64,000 nt of DNA from Bacteroidales bacterium (GCA_028687995.1 JAQTZA010000008.1:62001-126000), one strand, 5' to 3'. Positions 28,653 through 36,907 are shown, numbered from the stretch's first letter. Notes: a model not told the origin generated them from the sequence alone. Program-made: numbers and translations.

Positions 28653-29072
28653 ATGGAACCAAATATCTTATTAGATTACCTAAAAATTTCAATTTCAATT
28701 CTTTCTTTTGTTTTTGCTGTTTGGCAATACTTGCAAAAAAGAAGGATCAAGAAGATAATCGCATTAGAGGCAATAGAATTACATAAAAATATCGCTGTTG
28801 CTCTAGGAGCAACACAGGCGGCTAAAAATGCAATAGCTAATGGTCAATCTGCTAATTTTGAAATTGGAAGAGCAGAAGGATTGTGTCAATCTATTCTTCA
28901 TGAAAGTGCAAAATTATACTGCAATTTGAAAGATACTAGAATAGACGATATTGATGATTTAATTTCTAACGGACAACTATCCAATCAATATAAACATATT
29001 TATAATTCTTACTCTGATCCTAAAAGAGGTTGGTTAAGAATGAAGATAAAAGGTTTAGCTAAGTTATTTTAA
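28653..29072 (+). CDS. Small protein with one N-terminal membrane helix, unknown
   Basis: A 139-residue protein with one N-terminal membrane anchor (ISISILSFVFAVWQYLQKRR, positive charges following), so the ~110-residue remainder is probably cytoplasmic and helical. No family recognised. AT-rich like the upstream HEXXH gene, on the same strand, and probably part of the same acquired insert. It ends 11 bases before the truncated four-helix-suffix gene. Confidence 0.6.
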   Translation: MEPNILLDYLKISISILSFVFAVWQYLQKRRIKKIIALEAIELHKNIAVALGATQAAKNAIANGQSANFEIGRAEGLCQSILHESAKLYCNLKDTRIDDIDDLISNGQLSNQYKHIYNSYSDPKRGWLRMKIKGLAKLF

Positions 29073-29082
29073 TTAACCCTTT

Positions 29083-29313
29083 ATGTCCACCCCCATCATC
29101 CTTAAACACGGCGGTTATCAAGATTTGCTATCGTACAAGAAATCGAAGATTGTGTACGATGGCACGGTCTATTTCTGCGGTCGGTTTTTCAGAAAATACG
29201 ACCGCACGATAGATCAGATGGTGCAAGCTGCCCGCTCGGGCAAGCAAAACATCTATTATTATCGCGAGTTTGCAACCTACTTTATCGCGAGTTTGCAACT
29301 CGTGATAAGGTAA
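29083..29313 (+). pseudogene. Truncated four-helix-bundle suffix domain protein, disrupted by a REP palindrome
   Basis: Residues 1-57 (LKHGGYQDLLSYKKSKIVYDGTVYFCGRF, then YDRTIDQMVQAARSGKQNI; shown in parts) match the start of the Bacteroidota four-helix-bundle suffix domain, which normally continues IVEG and runs further. Here, straight after GKQNI, the frame enters the REP sequence (TTATCGCGAGTTTGCAAC from 29259) and stops at 29313. About half of the expected domain is missing. The repeat at 29259-29308 therefore appears to have replaced or interrupted the 3' part. The residual protein is probably non-functional. Confidence 0.65.
29259..29308. repeat. REP palindrome, one partial and one complete copy
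   Basis: Complete palindrome 29282-29308: arms TTATCGCGAGTT and AACTCGTGATAA around TGC, a single mismatch. A direct partial copy (TTATCGCGAGTTTGCAAC) lies at 29259-29276. A further copy is at 30119-30145. They adjoin the ~75-base repeats around the RAYT transposase. Confidence 0.8.
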
Positions 29314-29380
29314 TAAGGTTAGCGGCTTGGGGGCTGTATCGATTGCTACTAAGGTTAAAAGGAAGAAAAATAAGGTTTTC
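29304..29380 (+). repeat. RAYT-associated repeat, copy A
   Basis: About 77 bases built around TAAGGTAATAAGGTT, GGGCTGTATCGATTGCTA and GGAAGAAAAATAAGGTTTT. It directly follows the palindrome at 29282-29308. Same orientation as copies C and D. Confidence 0.8.
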
Positions 29381-29499
29381 TCAAACTCTGTCTCATGCAA
29401 TTTTGGTTTGAGGAAAATGAGAAAAGCTTTTTAGACCTCTTCATAGATAATTCACTACACTCATAATTTATTAATCTCATTGTTTTATAAAAGAAAAGA

Positions 29500-29572
29500 A
29501 AAACCTTATCCTTTCCCCCAACCTTAGTAGAACAATAAACCACCCCACAACCCCAACCTTATTACCTTATTA
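29500..29572 (-). repeat. RAYT-associated repeat, copy B (inverted)
   Basis: On the minus strand it reads AATAAGGTAATAAGGTT, then GGGGTTGTGGGG, then CTACTAAGGTT and AAGGTTTTT, i.e. a diverged inverted copy. It ends 11 bases before the transposase start, so the gene is bracketed by inverted copies B and C. Confidence 0.75.
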
Positions 29573-29583
29573 AAATCAACATT

Positions 29584-30027
29584 ATGAAAATCGAATACAA
29601 CAACCTCTACACCCATTTTGTATTCACAACACTGCATCGATCCCCTGTAATATTGGAAGAAAATCGACAACGCATCGAAAAATACATCACCGGTATTGTC
29701 ACCAATAACGGCTGTCATTTATATGCAATCTACGCCAATCCCGACCACGTTCATTTTCTGGTTTCACGTTCCCCAGATATGGATGAAGAGAGATTGGCTT
29801 GCATTATCGAAGAGTCAACCACACGGTTTATCAACGACAACAAACTGTGCAAAGGCCATTTTAACTGGCAAACCTCGTGCTCTGCATTTTCGGTTTCGAA
29901 AGGTGATGTCGATAAGGTTTGTAAATATATTCTTGGACAAAAGGAACACCACCGCAAACATACCTTTGCCGAAGAATACGATCTATTTATGAAGCATTAT
30001 CAACAGACCATTCATTCTAAAAAATAA
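29584..30027 (+). CDS. REP-associated tyrosine transposase (RAYT, IS200/TnpA-like Y1 HUH)
   Basis: A 147-residue single-strand DNA transposase of the Y1 HUH family. The HUH pair is H55-V-H57 in NPDHVHFLVS and the nucleophile is most likely Y115 in VCKYILGQKEHHRK. The C-terminal HTFAEEYDLFMKHY is typical of the Bacteroidota branch of these proteins. RAYTs are single-copy domesticated transposases thought to move or maintain REP elements. The family call is supported by repeat copies on both sides: the stop codon lies inside copy C and an inverted copy ends just before the start. All catalytic residues are intact. Confidence 0.88.
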   Translation: MKIEYNNLYTHFVFTTLHRSPVILEENRQRIEKYITGIVTNNGCHLYAIYANPDHVHFLVSRSPDMDEERLACIIEESTTRFINDNKLCKGHFNWQTSCSAFSVSKGDVDKVCKYILGQKEHHRKHTFAEEYDLFMKHYQQTIHSKK

Positions 30028-30100
30028 GGTAATAAGGTTAGGGGCTGTGGGCTGTATCGATTGCTACTAAGGTTTATTGGAAGAAAAATAAGGTTTTTTC
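30024..30100 (+). repeat. RAYT-associated repeat, copy C
   Basis: TAAGGTAATAAGGTTAGGGG, then CTGTGGGCTGTATCGATTGC, then TACTAAGGTTTATTGGAAG and AAAAATAAGGTTTTTTC. It begins within the transposase stop codon. Confidence 0.85.
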
Positions 30101-30118
30101 TCTTTATTGTAACCCTCT

Positions 30119-30145
30119 TTATAGCGAGTTTGCAACTCGTGATAA
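30119..30145. repeat. REP palindrome between copies C and D
   Basis: TTATAGCGAGTT, TGC, AACTCGTGATAA: the same palindrome as at 29282-29308 with one more change in the left arm. Confidence 0.75.
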
Positions 30146-30216
30146 GGTAATAAGATCAGGGGTTGTGGGCTGTATAGATTGCTAATAAGGTTTAGTGGAA
30201 GAAAAATAAGGTTTTT
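30141..30216 (+). repeat. RAYT-associated repeat, copy D
   Basis: GATAAGGTAATAAGATCAGG, then GGTTGTGGGCTGTATAGATT, GCTAATAAGGTTTAGTGGAA and GAAAAATAAGGTTTTT. Joined to the palindrome exactly as in copy A, so palindrome plus repeat is the mobile unit. Confidence 0.82.
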
Positions 30217-30320
30217 AACCGCCACACCAAAACAGGTTTCCAAAAACTGTTAGCTGTAAGCCGTTACCGTACCAACCGAAAGCCTACATGTTCTGACAAT
30301 TATCAATATTAATTTCCATA

Positions 30321-30530
30321 AATCATTGCCACAACTGATTTTCATAAATTAATTTTTAACTGAATCATTGCCAACACTTATTGGCAGACTTTCAGCTTTA
30401 CATATTTCATTGACACATCTTATTGACTTACTTTCACCTCTACATAAATCATTGCCTCTACTGATTAGCAACCTTTCGGATTTATACAAATCATTGCCAC
30501 TACATATATTAAAACTTTCGGAACTGACAC
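30321..30530. repeat. Five imperfect 42-base tandem repeats
   Basis: The phrase TCATTG (mostly AAATCATTGCC) recurs at 30323, 30365, 30407, 30449 and 30491, exactly 42 bases apart. Between these anchors the units are diverged but share CTTTC and TACAT blocks near their ends. The period is 14 codons; the minus strand reads as 14-residue units such as LLISRGNDLCRGE and LPISVGND. There is no ATG start for that frame, so coding is doubtful. Confidence 0.75.
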
Positions 30531-30599
30531 CGTAATACAATTTATGACATTATCATAATTTTTCCTTATATAATTTGCTGCCAGATAAAAACTATTTGC

Positions 30600-30607
30600 T
30601 AATTTTG
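30600..30607 (+). promoter_or_regulatory. -7 element (TAATTTTG) of the small HTH gene
   Basis: TAnnTTTG match 33 bases before the ATG at 30640. A TTTG at 30574-30577 gives a 22-base spacer, slightly long. Confidence 0.45.
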
Positions 30608-30639
30608 GACTTTACAAACCTCAAATTCATCCCATTCGC

Positions 30640-30957
30640 ATGGAAACGATTAATGAATACAACATGGTGCACCGCGAACTGAAGCACAAACAACTCGACA
30701 CCCGCGAAGTGGCCGCTCGCCTTGGCCTCAAATATCAGACTGCCTACAGCTTGATGCAGCGTCAAAATTACACGGTGCATGAAATGGCGCGCTTCTCGAA
30801 ATTATGTGAATACAACTTCTTCGCTGAACTAGCCACTCAGTACAACTATGCCGAACCTGCGGATGCCGAAAAAACCGTCCTTCAAGATCGCATCAAAGAG
30901 CTTGAAACTGAGATTGCTGTGCTGCGCCGCACCTTCAAAGATTTGATGGGAAAATAG
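30640..30957 (+). CDS. Small HTH / coiled-coil protein, unknown
   Basis: A 105-residue protein. The middle (TREVAARLGLKYQTAYSLMQRQNYTVHEMARFSKLCEYNFF; parts of one region) looks like a Cro-type helix-turn-helix, and the C-terminal ~30 residues (VLQDRIKELETEIAVLRRTF) form a coiled coil likely to dimerise. A DNA-binding regulator is plausible. It is followed seven bases later by the LprI-like gene, so the two are probably co-transcribed. Confidence 0.7.
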   Translation: METINEYNMVHRELKHKQLDTREVAARLGLKYQTAYSLMQRQNYTVHEMARFSKLCEYNFFAELATQYNYAEPADAEKTVLQDRIKELETEIAVLRRTFKDLMGK

Positions 30958-30964
30958 ATTAGCT

Positions 30965-31390
30965 ATGAAATTGAACTTCAGAATATGGATTTTAGTGTAT
31001 GGAATTTGGCTAGCTTCGTTTAGCTCATTTGCTCAAAACAAACACACGGTAGATTTGCTGCAATCGAGCTATCAATCGTGCTTAGACACAGGTGCGAATA
31101 TGTCGGATTGCGCCCTCACATTTTACATTCAGATGGACAGTTTGCTCAATGTGACATATACGCGCCTGCGTGCAAAATTGAACCCAGCAAAGAAAGCTAC
31201 GCTAAAGAAAGAACAAAAAGCATGGCTCCAAAAGCGTGATCAATATTTAAGAAAGACCAATCGTGAGGCAATGAAAAATGGTGGATTGAACATGCCAATT
31301 TCCCAAGACGAAAGAATGATGATGTATGACAAAAATGCAATCTTCGTGAAAGCACGTGTACTGAAATTGGTATCGGCTTTAAATTTATAG
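30965..31390 (+). CDS. LprI/DUF1311-like periplasmic protein
   Basis: A 141-residue exported protein with a signal peptide (WILVYGIWLASFSSFAQ). The mature part has the DUF1311 layout: two N-terminal cysteines (YQSCLDTGANMSDCAL), the segment MDSLLNVTYTRLRAKL, and KKEQKAWLQKRDQYL (the conserved W and R). Some relatives inhibit lysozyme, but a function here is not established. It lacks further Cys. Confidence 0.75.
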   Translation: MKLNFRIWILVYGIWLASFSSFAQNKHTVDLLQSSYQSCLDTGANMSDCALTFYIQMDSLLNVTYTRLRAKLNPAKKATLKKEQKAWLQKRDQYLRKTNREAMKNGGLNMPISQDERMMMYDKNAIFVKARVLKLVSALNL

Positions 31391-31492
31391 CAGTTTAATA
31401 TAGAATTATTTGCTTTATTATTTACCACAATATCTGACAGGCTTTCAAAATCTCTTGAGTTTAAAACCAACAAAATCAAAAATAAACCATAC

Positions 31493-31721
31493 AATGAATT
31501 CAAAAAACAACCTTCATCCTATGGCTATTTTTTATCGCAGTCAGTTCAGTTATTTTCAGCTGCACCAAAGATATTGTTATTTCAGAGAAAACAACGGTTC
31601 AACCTCATTATGAAATAATCACACATCTCAGACGTTTCCGTCTCAGAACGCCAAAGCGCTGCTTGAGGTTATTAACGATATATTTAATAAAAACATAGAT
31701 TCTTGTATTAAAATTAGATAA
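31493..31721 (+). pseudogene. Frameshifted small lipoprotein gene (candidate)
   Basis: ATG at 31493 starts MNSK, after which a six-A run (31502-31507) puts the frame out. One A fewer would give TTFILWLFFIAVSSVIFSC, a textbook lipoprotein signal with lipobox, then TKDIVISEKTTVQPHYEI. A second frame change near 31615-31620 would be needed to enter NHTSQTFPSQNAKALLEVIN, which continues to a stop at 31719-31721. Three frames, each protein-like in turn, suggest a decayed gene. It could instead be chance; the lipobox is the strongest evidence. The remaining intergenic DNA here holds nothing else I recognise. Confidence 0.4.
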
Positions 31722-31799
31722 AATTTTTAACCTAATCTATAATCATTTTTTTCGCTTAAGAAATTCCTTTTTTCTTCAAAACCTTTCTTGGAAATTAAC

Positions 31800-31807
31800 T
31801 ACCTTTG
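31800..31807 (+). promoter_or_regulatory. -7 element (TACCTTTG) of the DUF3298 gene
   Basis: Exact TAnnTTTG match 40 bases before the ATG at 31848. Confidence 0.5.
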
Positions 31808-31847
31808 TCTGCTCAATTAGGTTAGAAATAATAAAAAAAGCGTAACG

Positions 31848-32735
31848 ATGTCACTTCTAAAAGCATTTCGATTTCTTCTGTTTTTGACCTTATCCACTGT
31901 CTTAATATCATGTTCAAATAGCAACAAGGCTGATTTAAAGGATAATGAAATCTTTTTTGATTCCGTTTTACTCAAAAAAGAGAAGTTTTTGTTTAATGAT
32001 ACAACCAAATCCAAAGCGTTTATAGAGCTTAAATTGGTAACACCTAATTCAACAACACCAGAAAAACTTAGGAATTTAGTAATCAGTTGTTTCAAAACTT
32101 CGCTTTTTGGGCACGATGATTTGAAAAACGACATCAATATTCTTGCTCAAAACTATGTGAATAACTATCTGAAGGAATACAATCAATTAGAGGCAATCTA
32201 CCTTAAAGATCAAGACGAATACGCTAAGAAGAAGGGGAATAATGAAGACGATACCGATTTATACAATCCAGTGGAATCGGCTTATAGTTACGAGCACAAT
32301 ACGGATTTAAACATTAAATTCAACAAAGCAAATCTTCTTAGCTATACTGTTCAACGATACGATTATACCGGTGGAGCACACGGCATGACTACTGATTCTT
32401 GTTTTACCATTTTACTCAATAAAGGTCGTTTCCTAACGCAGGAAGATCTTTTTGATGAAGCATCCTTGGATAAAATTGCAACACTTATTGTAAAACAAAT
32501 CGCATCAAATAACAAGGTGGACGATCCTGATAAATTAGAAGAACAAGGTTATTTTAGTGTAAAAGAGATCTACCCAAATGGAAATATTTTTGCTACTAAC
32601 GAAGGAATAACGTGGATTTACAATCCTTACGATATTGCTGCTTATGCCATTGGAAGTGTAGTTGTTACATTACCCTATTCTGATATCAAAGCATACCTCA
32701 AACCTCAGAATCCACTTATTGATTTCATAAATTAG
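31848..32735 (+). CDS. DUF3298 (RsiV-like) lipoprotein
   Basis: A 295-residue lipoprotein (signal and lipobox LSTVLISCSNS). The C-terminal two-thirds are the DUF4163/DUF3298 pair: YTVQRYDYTGGAHGMTTDSCFTILLNKGRFLTQEDLF, then ITWIYNPYDIAAYAIGSVVVTLPYSDI (shown in parts). The same fold forms the lysozyme-sensing part of RsiV in Bacillus, but no sigma factor is adjacent here. It stops one base before rsmG begins, so the two are co-transcribed. Confidence 0.85.
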   Translation: MSLLKAFRFLLFLTLSTVLISCSNSNKADLKDNEIFFDSVLLKKEKFLFNDTTKSKAFIELKLVTPNSTTPEKLRNLVISCFKTSLFGHDDLKNDINILAQNYVNNYLKEYNQLEAIYLKDQDEYAKKKGNNEDDTDLYNPVESAYSYEHNTDLNIKFNKANLLSYTVQRYDYTGGAHGMTTDSCFTILLNKGRFLTQEDLFDEASLDKIATLIVKQIASNNKVDDPDKLEEQGYFSVKEIYPNGNIFATNEGITWIYNPYDIAAYAIGSVVVTLPYSDIKAYLKPQNPLIDFIN

Positions 32736-32736
32736 A

Positions 32737-33357
32737 ATGAAAACTATCCTCAAATATTTTCCAAATATTACTGACAAGCAGAAAGAACAATTTGCTGCAC
32801 TTTACGATCTTTACACTGATTGGAATAGTAAAATCAATTTGATTTCTCGCAAAGACATTGAGAACCTTTACACTCATCATGTACTTCATTCGCTCGGAAT
32901 TGCTAAGCTAATCACATTTAGACCGGGTACGCAAATTATGGATCTTGGTACTGGAGGTGGGTTTCCTGGTATTCCGTTAGCAATACTATTTCCAGAAGTG
33001 CAATTTCATTTGGTGGATAAGATTGGTAAAAAAGTCATGGTTGCATCTGAAGTTGCAAAATCTATTGGTTTAGAAAATGTGACATTCAGACACGCTGGGG
33101 CTGAAGAAGTAAAACAACAATTTGATTTCGTAGTAAGTCGAGCAGTGATGCCGCTGGACGATTTGGTCCGAATTATCAAAAAGAATATCCAAAAGCAACA
33201 AAACAATAGTTTACCCAATGGGTTAATTTGTTTGAAAGGTGGCGAATTGCGTCACGAAATTATGCCATTCAAAAATAAAGCTATGGCGGTTGACCTCAAA
33301 GATTACTTCAAAGAAGAGTACTTCGAGACAAAAAAAATAGTATATCTACCTTTCTAA
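32737..33357 (+). CDS. rsmG: 16S rRNA (guanine-527 N7)-methyltransferase RsmG
   Basis: SAM-dependent methyltransferase of the small ribosomal subunit, 206 residues. The family blocks are present: LYTDWNSKINLISRKD, HHVLHSLGIAKL, the SAM-binding motif MDLGTGGGFPGIPLAI and VSRAVMPLDDLV, with LKGGEL later. It follows the DUF3298 gene by one base and precedes the MBL hydrolase by 11 bases, suggesting a run of co-transcribed genes to gcvP. Confidence 0.96.
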   Translation: MKTILKYFPNITDKQKEQFAALYDLYTDWNSKINLISRKDIENLYTHHVLHSLGIAKLITFRPGTQIMDLGTGGGFPGIPLAILFPEVQFHLVDKIGKKVMVASEVAKSIGLENVTFRHAGAEEVKQQFDFVVSRAVMPLDDLVRIIKKNIQKQQNNSLPNGLICLKGGELRHEIMPFKNKAMAVDLKDYFKEEYFETKKIVYLPF

Positions 33358-33368
33358 AATAAAACCCG

Positions 33369-34013
33369 ATGAAGTTAAAATCCTTTGTATTCAATCCAGT
33401 AGAAGAAAATACCTACTTAATTTATGACGAAACGGGGGAATGCGTAATCATCGATGCGGGATGTTTCTATCCAGAGGAAAAAGCGGAACTGCAGAATTTT
33501 ATTTCTGACAAGAAACTCACAGTCAAATATCTCATCAACACTCATTTACACTTCGATCATTGTTTTGGAGCGAACTTTGTAAAGCAAACTTACAAAGTTG
33601 ATTTATATGCTCATTCGGGTGATGAAGAGTTATTAAAACGCCTACCGGAACAGGCTGCTCGATTTGGATTTCGTATCACAGAGCAAAGCCCAACAATAGA
33701 CCATTATATTCAAGAAAACGATGAAATTCGATTCGGTAATCAAACCCTGAAAGCCATTCACGTACCGGGGCATTCTCCGGGTAGCATTGTTTTTTATAAC
33801 CAAGAGCAAGCATGTCTTTTTGTGGGCGATGTGCTTTTTCAACGAAGTGTGGGTCGCACAGACTTACCTGGAGGTGATTTTGAATTGCTTAAACACGGTA
33901 TTCAAACCAAATTATACACTTTACCAGACGAAACCCGTGTATTTTCTGGTCATGGACCAGATACAAATATTGGATTTGAAAAGAGAAATAATCATTATAT
34001 AAAAGGCGAATAA
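33369..34013 (+). CDS. Metallo-beta-lactamase fold hydrolase (glyoxalase II-like)
   Basis: A 214-residue binuclear zinc hydrolase. Metal ligands: HLHFDH, then HVPGHSPGSIVFY, the bridging Asp in LFVGDVLFQRSVGRTDLPGGD, and the final His in VFSGHGPDTNIGFEKRNN. This matches the short YcbL/glyoxalase-II-like class; the specific substrate is not known. It lies between rsmG and gcvP with short gaps. Confidence 0.9.
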   Translation: MKLKSFVFNPVEENTYLIYDETGECVIIDAGCFYPEEKAELQNFISDKKLTVKYLINTHLHFDHCFGANFVKQTYKVDLYAHSGDEELLKRLPEQAARFGFRITEQSPTIDHYIQENDEIRFGNQTLKAIHVPGHSPGSIVFYNQEQACLFVGDVLFQRSVGRTDLPGGDFELLKHGIQTKLYTLPDETRVFSGHGPDTNIGFEKRNNHYIKGE

Positions 34014-34045
34014 CCCTATAAAATGGGTTCCAAAAGAGTATAAGA

Positions 34046-36907
34046 ATGAAAAAAGCACTATTTGCAGACCGTCACATTGGCATCGAAGCTGATGACTTGA
34101 AAACAATGTTTGAAACCGTTGGAGTAAAAAATCTCAATGAACTGATTCAACAGACCATTCCTTCCAATATTCGACTCGAAACAGAACTCAATTTACCAGA
34201 CGCAATGTCCGAAAAGGAATATGCTTCCCACATTGGAGAATTAGCTGCAAAAAACAGACTTTTCACATCCTATATCGGTCAAGGTTGGTATGGAACAGTA
34301 TCCCCTGCCCCAATTATTCGTAATGTATTCGAAAATCCAGTTTGGTACACATCTTACACACCATATCAGGCAGAGATTTCACAAGGTCGATTGGAAGCGT
34401 TATTGAATTTCCAAACAATGATTATTGATTTAACAGCATTGCCTCTATCTAATTGTTCTTTGTTGGATGATGCAACGGCTGGTGCTGAGGCAGCAGCGAT
34501 GATGTATAATCTGCGGAGTCGTGAACAACAGAAATCAAATACAAATGTGCTTTTTGTTGATGAAAATGTCTTTGCGCATATCATTGCAGTCATTAATACT
34601 CGTGTTAAATTACAAGGCATCGAATTGGTAATTGGCGATTATAAATCATTTGAATTCACTGACAAAGTTTTTGGCGCGATTATTCAATATCCTAACAAAA
34701 ACGGAAATATAGAAGATTATACATCGTTTATCTCCAAAGCTCAAGCGGTGAATGCTAAAGTAGCGGTGGCAGCAGATTTGTTGAGTTTAGCATTACTAAC
34801 TCCTCCTGGCGAATGGGGTGCTGATATTGCCTTCGGAAGTACTCAGCGTATGGGAATTCCGATGTTTAATGGAGGTCCTTCTGCTGCCTATTTCGCAACA
34901 AAAGATGAAAATAAAAGAAGCGTTCCTGGACGCATTATAGGTATTTCGAAAGATATCAACGACAAACCAGCACTCCGGATGGCGCTACAAACCCGTGAAC
35001 AGCACATTAAACGAGAAAAAGCGACATCCAATATTTGCACCGCGCAAGCTCTTCTAGCCACAATGGCAGGATTCTATGCCGTTTATCACGGCTCAACAGG
35101 CATTAGGAACATCGCTCTAAATATTCATTCAGTCGCTGGATTGCTAGCTGATGAATTAACTAAATTTGGTTTCACACTTGAAAATAAAGATTTTTTCGAC
35201 ACGTTGAAGATTTCATTACCTTCTACAGTTAAGATAGAATATCTGAAGAATATCGCATTGAGAAATGAGATTAATTTGAACTATATCGATGCAAATGAAA
35301 TTACTATTAGTATAGATGAAACCACAGGATTGGTTGAATTTAACAAGCTGTTAGCCATTTTTGCAGAAGCAATCGGAAAAACAGCAACGTTCTTTACTGA
35401 TGTGGTTGACAAAATTTATTTCGATTCAAAATTTAAACGTTCAAGCAAGATGTTGACTCAGGAGGTTTTCAATAAATATCACACAGAAACAGAGTTGATG
35501 CGTTACATCAAAAAACTCGAACGCAGAGATATTTCGTTGGCTCACTCTATGATTTCATTGGGATCATGCACCATGAAATTAAATGCCGCTTCAGAATTAC
35601 TACCGCTAAGTCGTCCAGAATTTCAAAATATTCATCCGCTTGCTCCCTCTAATCAAATGGAAGGATACAACGAATTAATTCTAAATCTAACTTCCTATTT
35701 AAGTGAAATAACTGGATTGAAAGGGGTAAGTCTACAGCCAAACTCGGGTGCATCTGGCGAATATGCGGGATTGCGCATTATTCACGAGTACCAACAAAGC
35801 ATTGGTCAAGGTGATCGAAATATTGTTTTAATCCCTGCTTCTGCACATGGCACAAATCCAGCCAGTGCAGCGCAAGCAGGCTATGAAGTCGTTGTTGTAA
35901 AATGTTCCGAGAATGGCGACGTAGATTTGAAAGATCTGTTCGACAAAACCGAACAATACAAAGAGAACTTGGCGGCCTTTATGATCACATATCCCTCTAC
36001 ACATGGAATTTTTGAGACCGAAATTGTGAAAATGAGCGAATTAATTCATTCTCATGGTGGACAAGTCTATATGGATGGTGCTAATATGAATGCCCAAGTT
36101 GGATTTACCAATCCGGGAAGAATTGGCGCAGATGTTTGTCATCTTAATCTACACAAAACATTCGCAATACCACACGGAGGTGGTGGACCAGGTGTAGGGC
36201 CTGTATGTGTTGCAGAGCATTTAATACCATTTTTACCGATTACCAATCAAGAGAATATAGGCAGTTATCAATCAGGAATTACCATCTCTGCTGCTCCTTA
36301 CGGCAGTGCTGGAGTGCTGCCAATTAGTTACGGATATATACGCATGTTAGGCACTGAAGGATTGAAAAATGCAACTACTTTTGCTATTCTAAATGCAAAC
36401 TATCTAGCCAATCTCTTAGATGATACTTACGGCGTATTGTTTCGCGGCAAGCAGGGTCGTGTTGGTCATGAGCTGATACTTGAATGTCGTAAAATCAAGG
36501 CGGAAACTGGCATCAGCGAAACCGATATTGCGAAACGCTTGATTGATTATGGATTTCATGCTCCAACACTCTCTTTTCCAGTACCTGGCACATTAATGAT
36601 AGAACCTACTGAAAGCGAAAGTTTAAGTGAATTAAATCGCTTTGCAGAGACAATGCTTTCGATCTATAGTGAAATACAAGAAGTTGGTAATGGTGATTTC
36701 ACGAAAGAAGACAACGTATTAGTGAATGCTCCGCATCCCGAATACTCTGTAACTTCAGATGAATGGAATCATTCCTACACGAGACAAAAAGCTGCCTATC
36801 CATTAAATTGGATTCGAGAAAACAAATTTTGGGTTAATGTAGCTCGGGTTGACAATGCTTTTGGGGACCGCAACTTAGTGTGTAGTTGCGATAGCTATAT
36901 TCAATAA
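34046..36907 (+). CDS. gcvP: Glycine dehydrogenase (decarboxylating), glycine cleavage P protein
   Basis: PLP enzyme that decarboxylates glycine and passes the aminomethyl group to lipoylated GcvH. The full-length single-chain form, 953 residues, holds both halves. The N-terminal half has IGQGWYGTVSPAPIIRN and LDDATAGAEAAAMMY. The C-terminal half has SLGSCTMKLNAA, the PLP-binding lysine at about residue 704 in LNLHKTFAIPHGGGGPG, and IRENKFWVNVARVDNAFGDR. GcvT and GcvH are not adjacent. glyA, which shares the glycine/one-carbon pathway, is elsewhere in the window. Confidence 0.97.
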   Translation: MKKALFADRHIGIEADDLKTMFETVGVKNLNELIQQTIPSNIRLETELNLPDAMSEKEYASHIGELAAKNRLFTSYIGQGWYGTVSPAPIIRNVFENPVWYTSYTPYQAEISQGRLEALLNFQTMIIDLTALPLSNCSLLDDATAGAEAAAMMYNLRSREQQKSNTNVLFVDENVFAHIIAVINTRVKLQGIELVIGDYKSFEFTDKVFGAIIQYPNKNGNIEDYTSFISKAQAVNAKVAVAADLLSLALLTPPGEWGADIAFGSTQRMGIPMFNGGPSAAYFATKDENKRSVPGRIIGISKDINDKPALRMALQTREQHIKREKATSNICTAQALLATMAGFYAVYHGSTGIRNIALNIHSVAGLLADELTKFGFTLENKDFFDTLKISLPSTVKIEYLKNIALRNEINLNYIDANEITISIDETTGLVEFNKLLAIFAEAIGKTATFFTDVVDKIYFDSKFKRSSKMLTQEVFNKYHTETELMRYIKKLERRDISLAHSMISLGSCTMKLNAASELLPLSRPEFQNIHPLAPSNQMEGYNELILNLTSYLSEITGLKGVSLQPNSGASGEYAGLRIIHEYQQSIGQGDRNIVLIPASAHGTNPASAAQAGYEVVVVKCSENGDVDLKDLFDKTEQYKENLAAFMITYPSTHGIFETEIVKMSELIHSHGGQVYMDGANMNAQVGFTNPGRIGADVCHLNLHKTFAIPHGGGGPGVGPVCVAEHLIPFLPITNQENIGSYQSGITISAAPYGSAGVLPISYGYIRMLGTEGLKNATTFAILNANYLANLLDDTYGVLFRGKQGRVGHELILECRKIKAETGISETDIAKRLIDYGFHAPTLSFPVPGTLMIEPTESESLSELNRFAETMLSIYSEIQEVGNGDFTKEDNVLVNAPHPEYSVTSDEWNHSYTRQKAAYPLNWIRENKFWVNVARVDNAFGDRNLVCSCDSYIQ

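Noticed and set aside
30321..30530. Possible CRISPR array (regular 42-base spacing)
   Set aside because: The conserved part is only about 10 bases, the rest drifts rather than alternating with unique spacers, and no cas gene is in the window. A tandem repeat explains it better.
30349..30540. Minus-strand ORF of 63 codons over the 42-base repeats
   Set aside because: It has only a TTG start with an in-frame stop just upstream, no promoter, and its regularity follows from the 14-codon repeat period. Kept as a repeat, not a gene.
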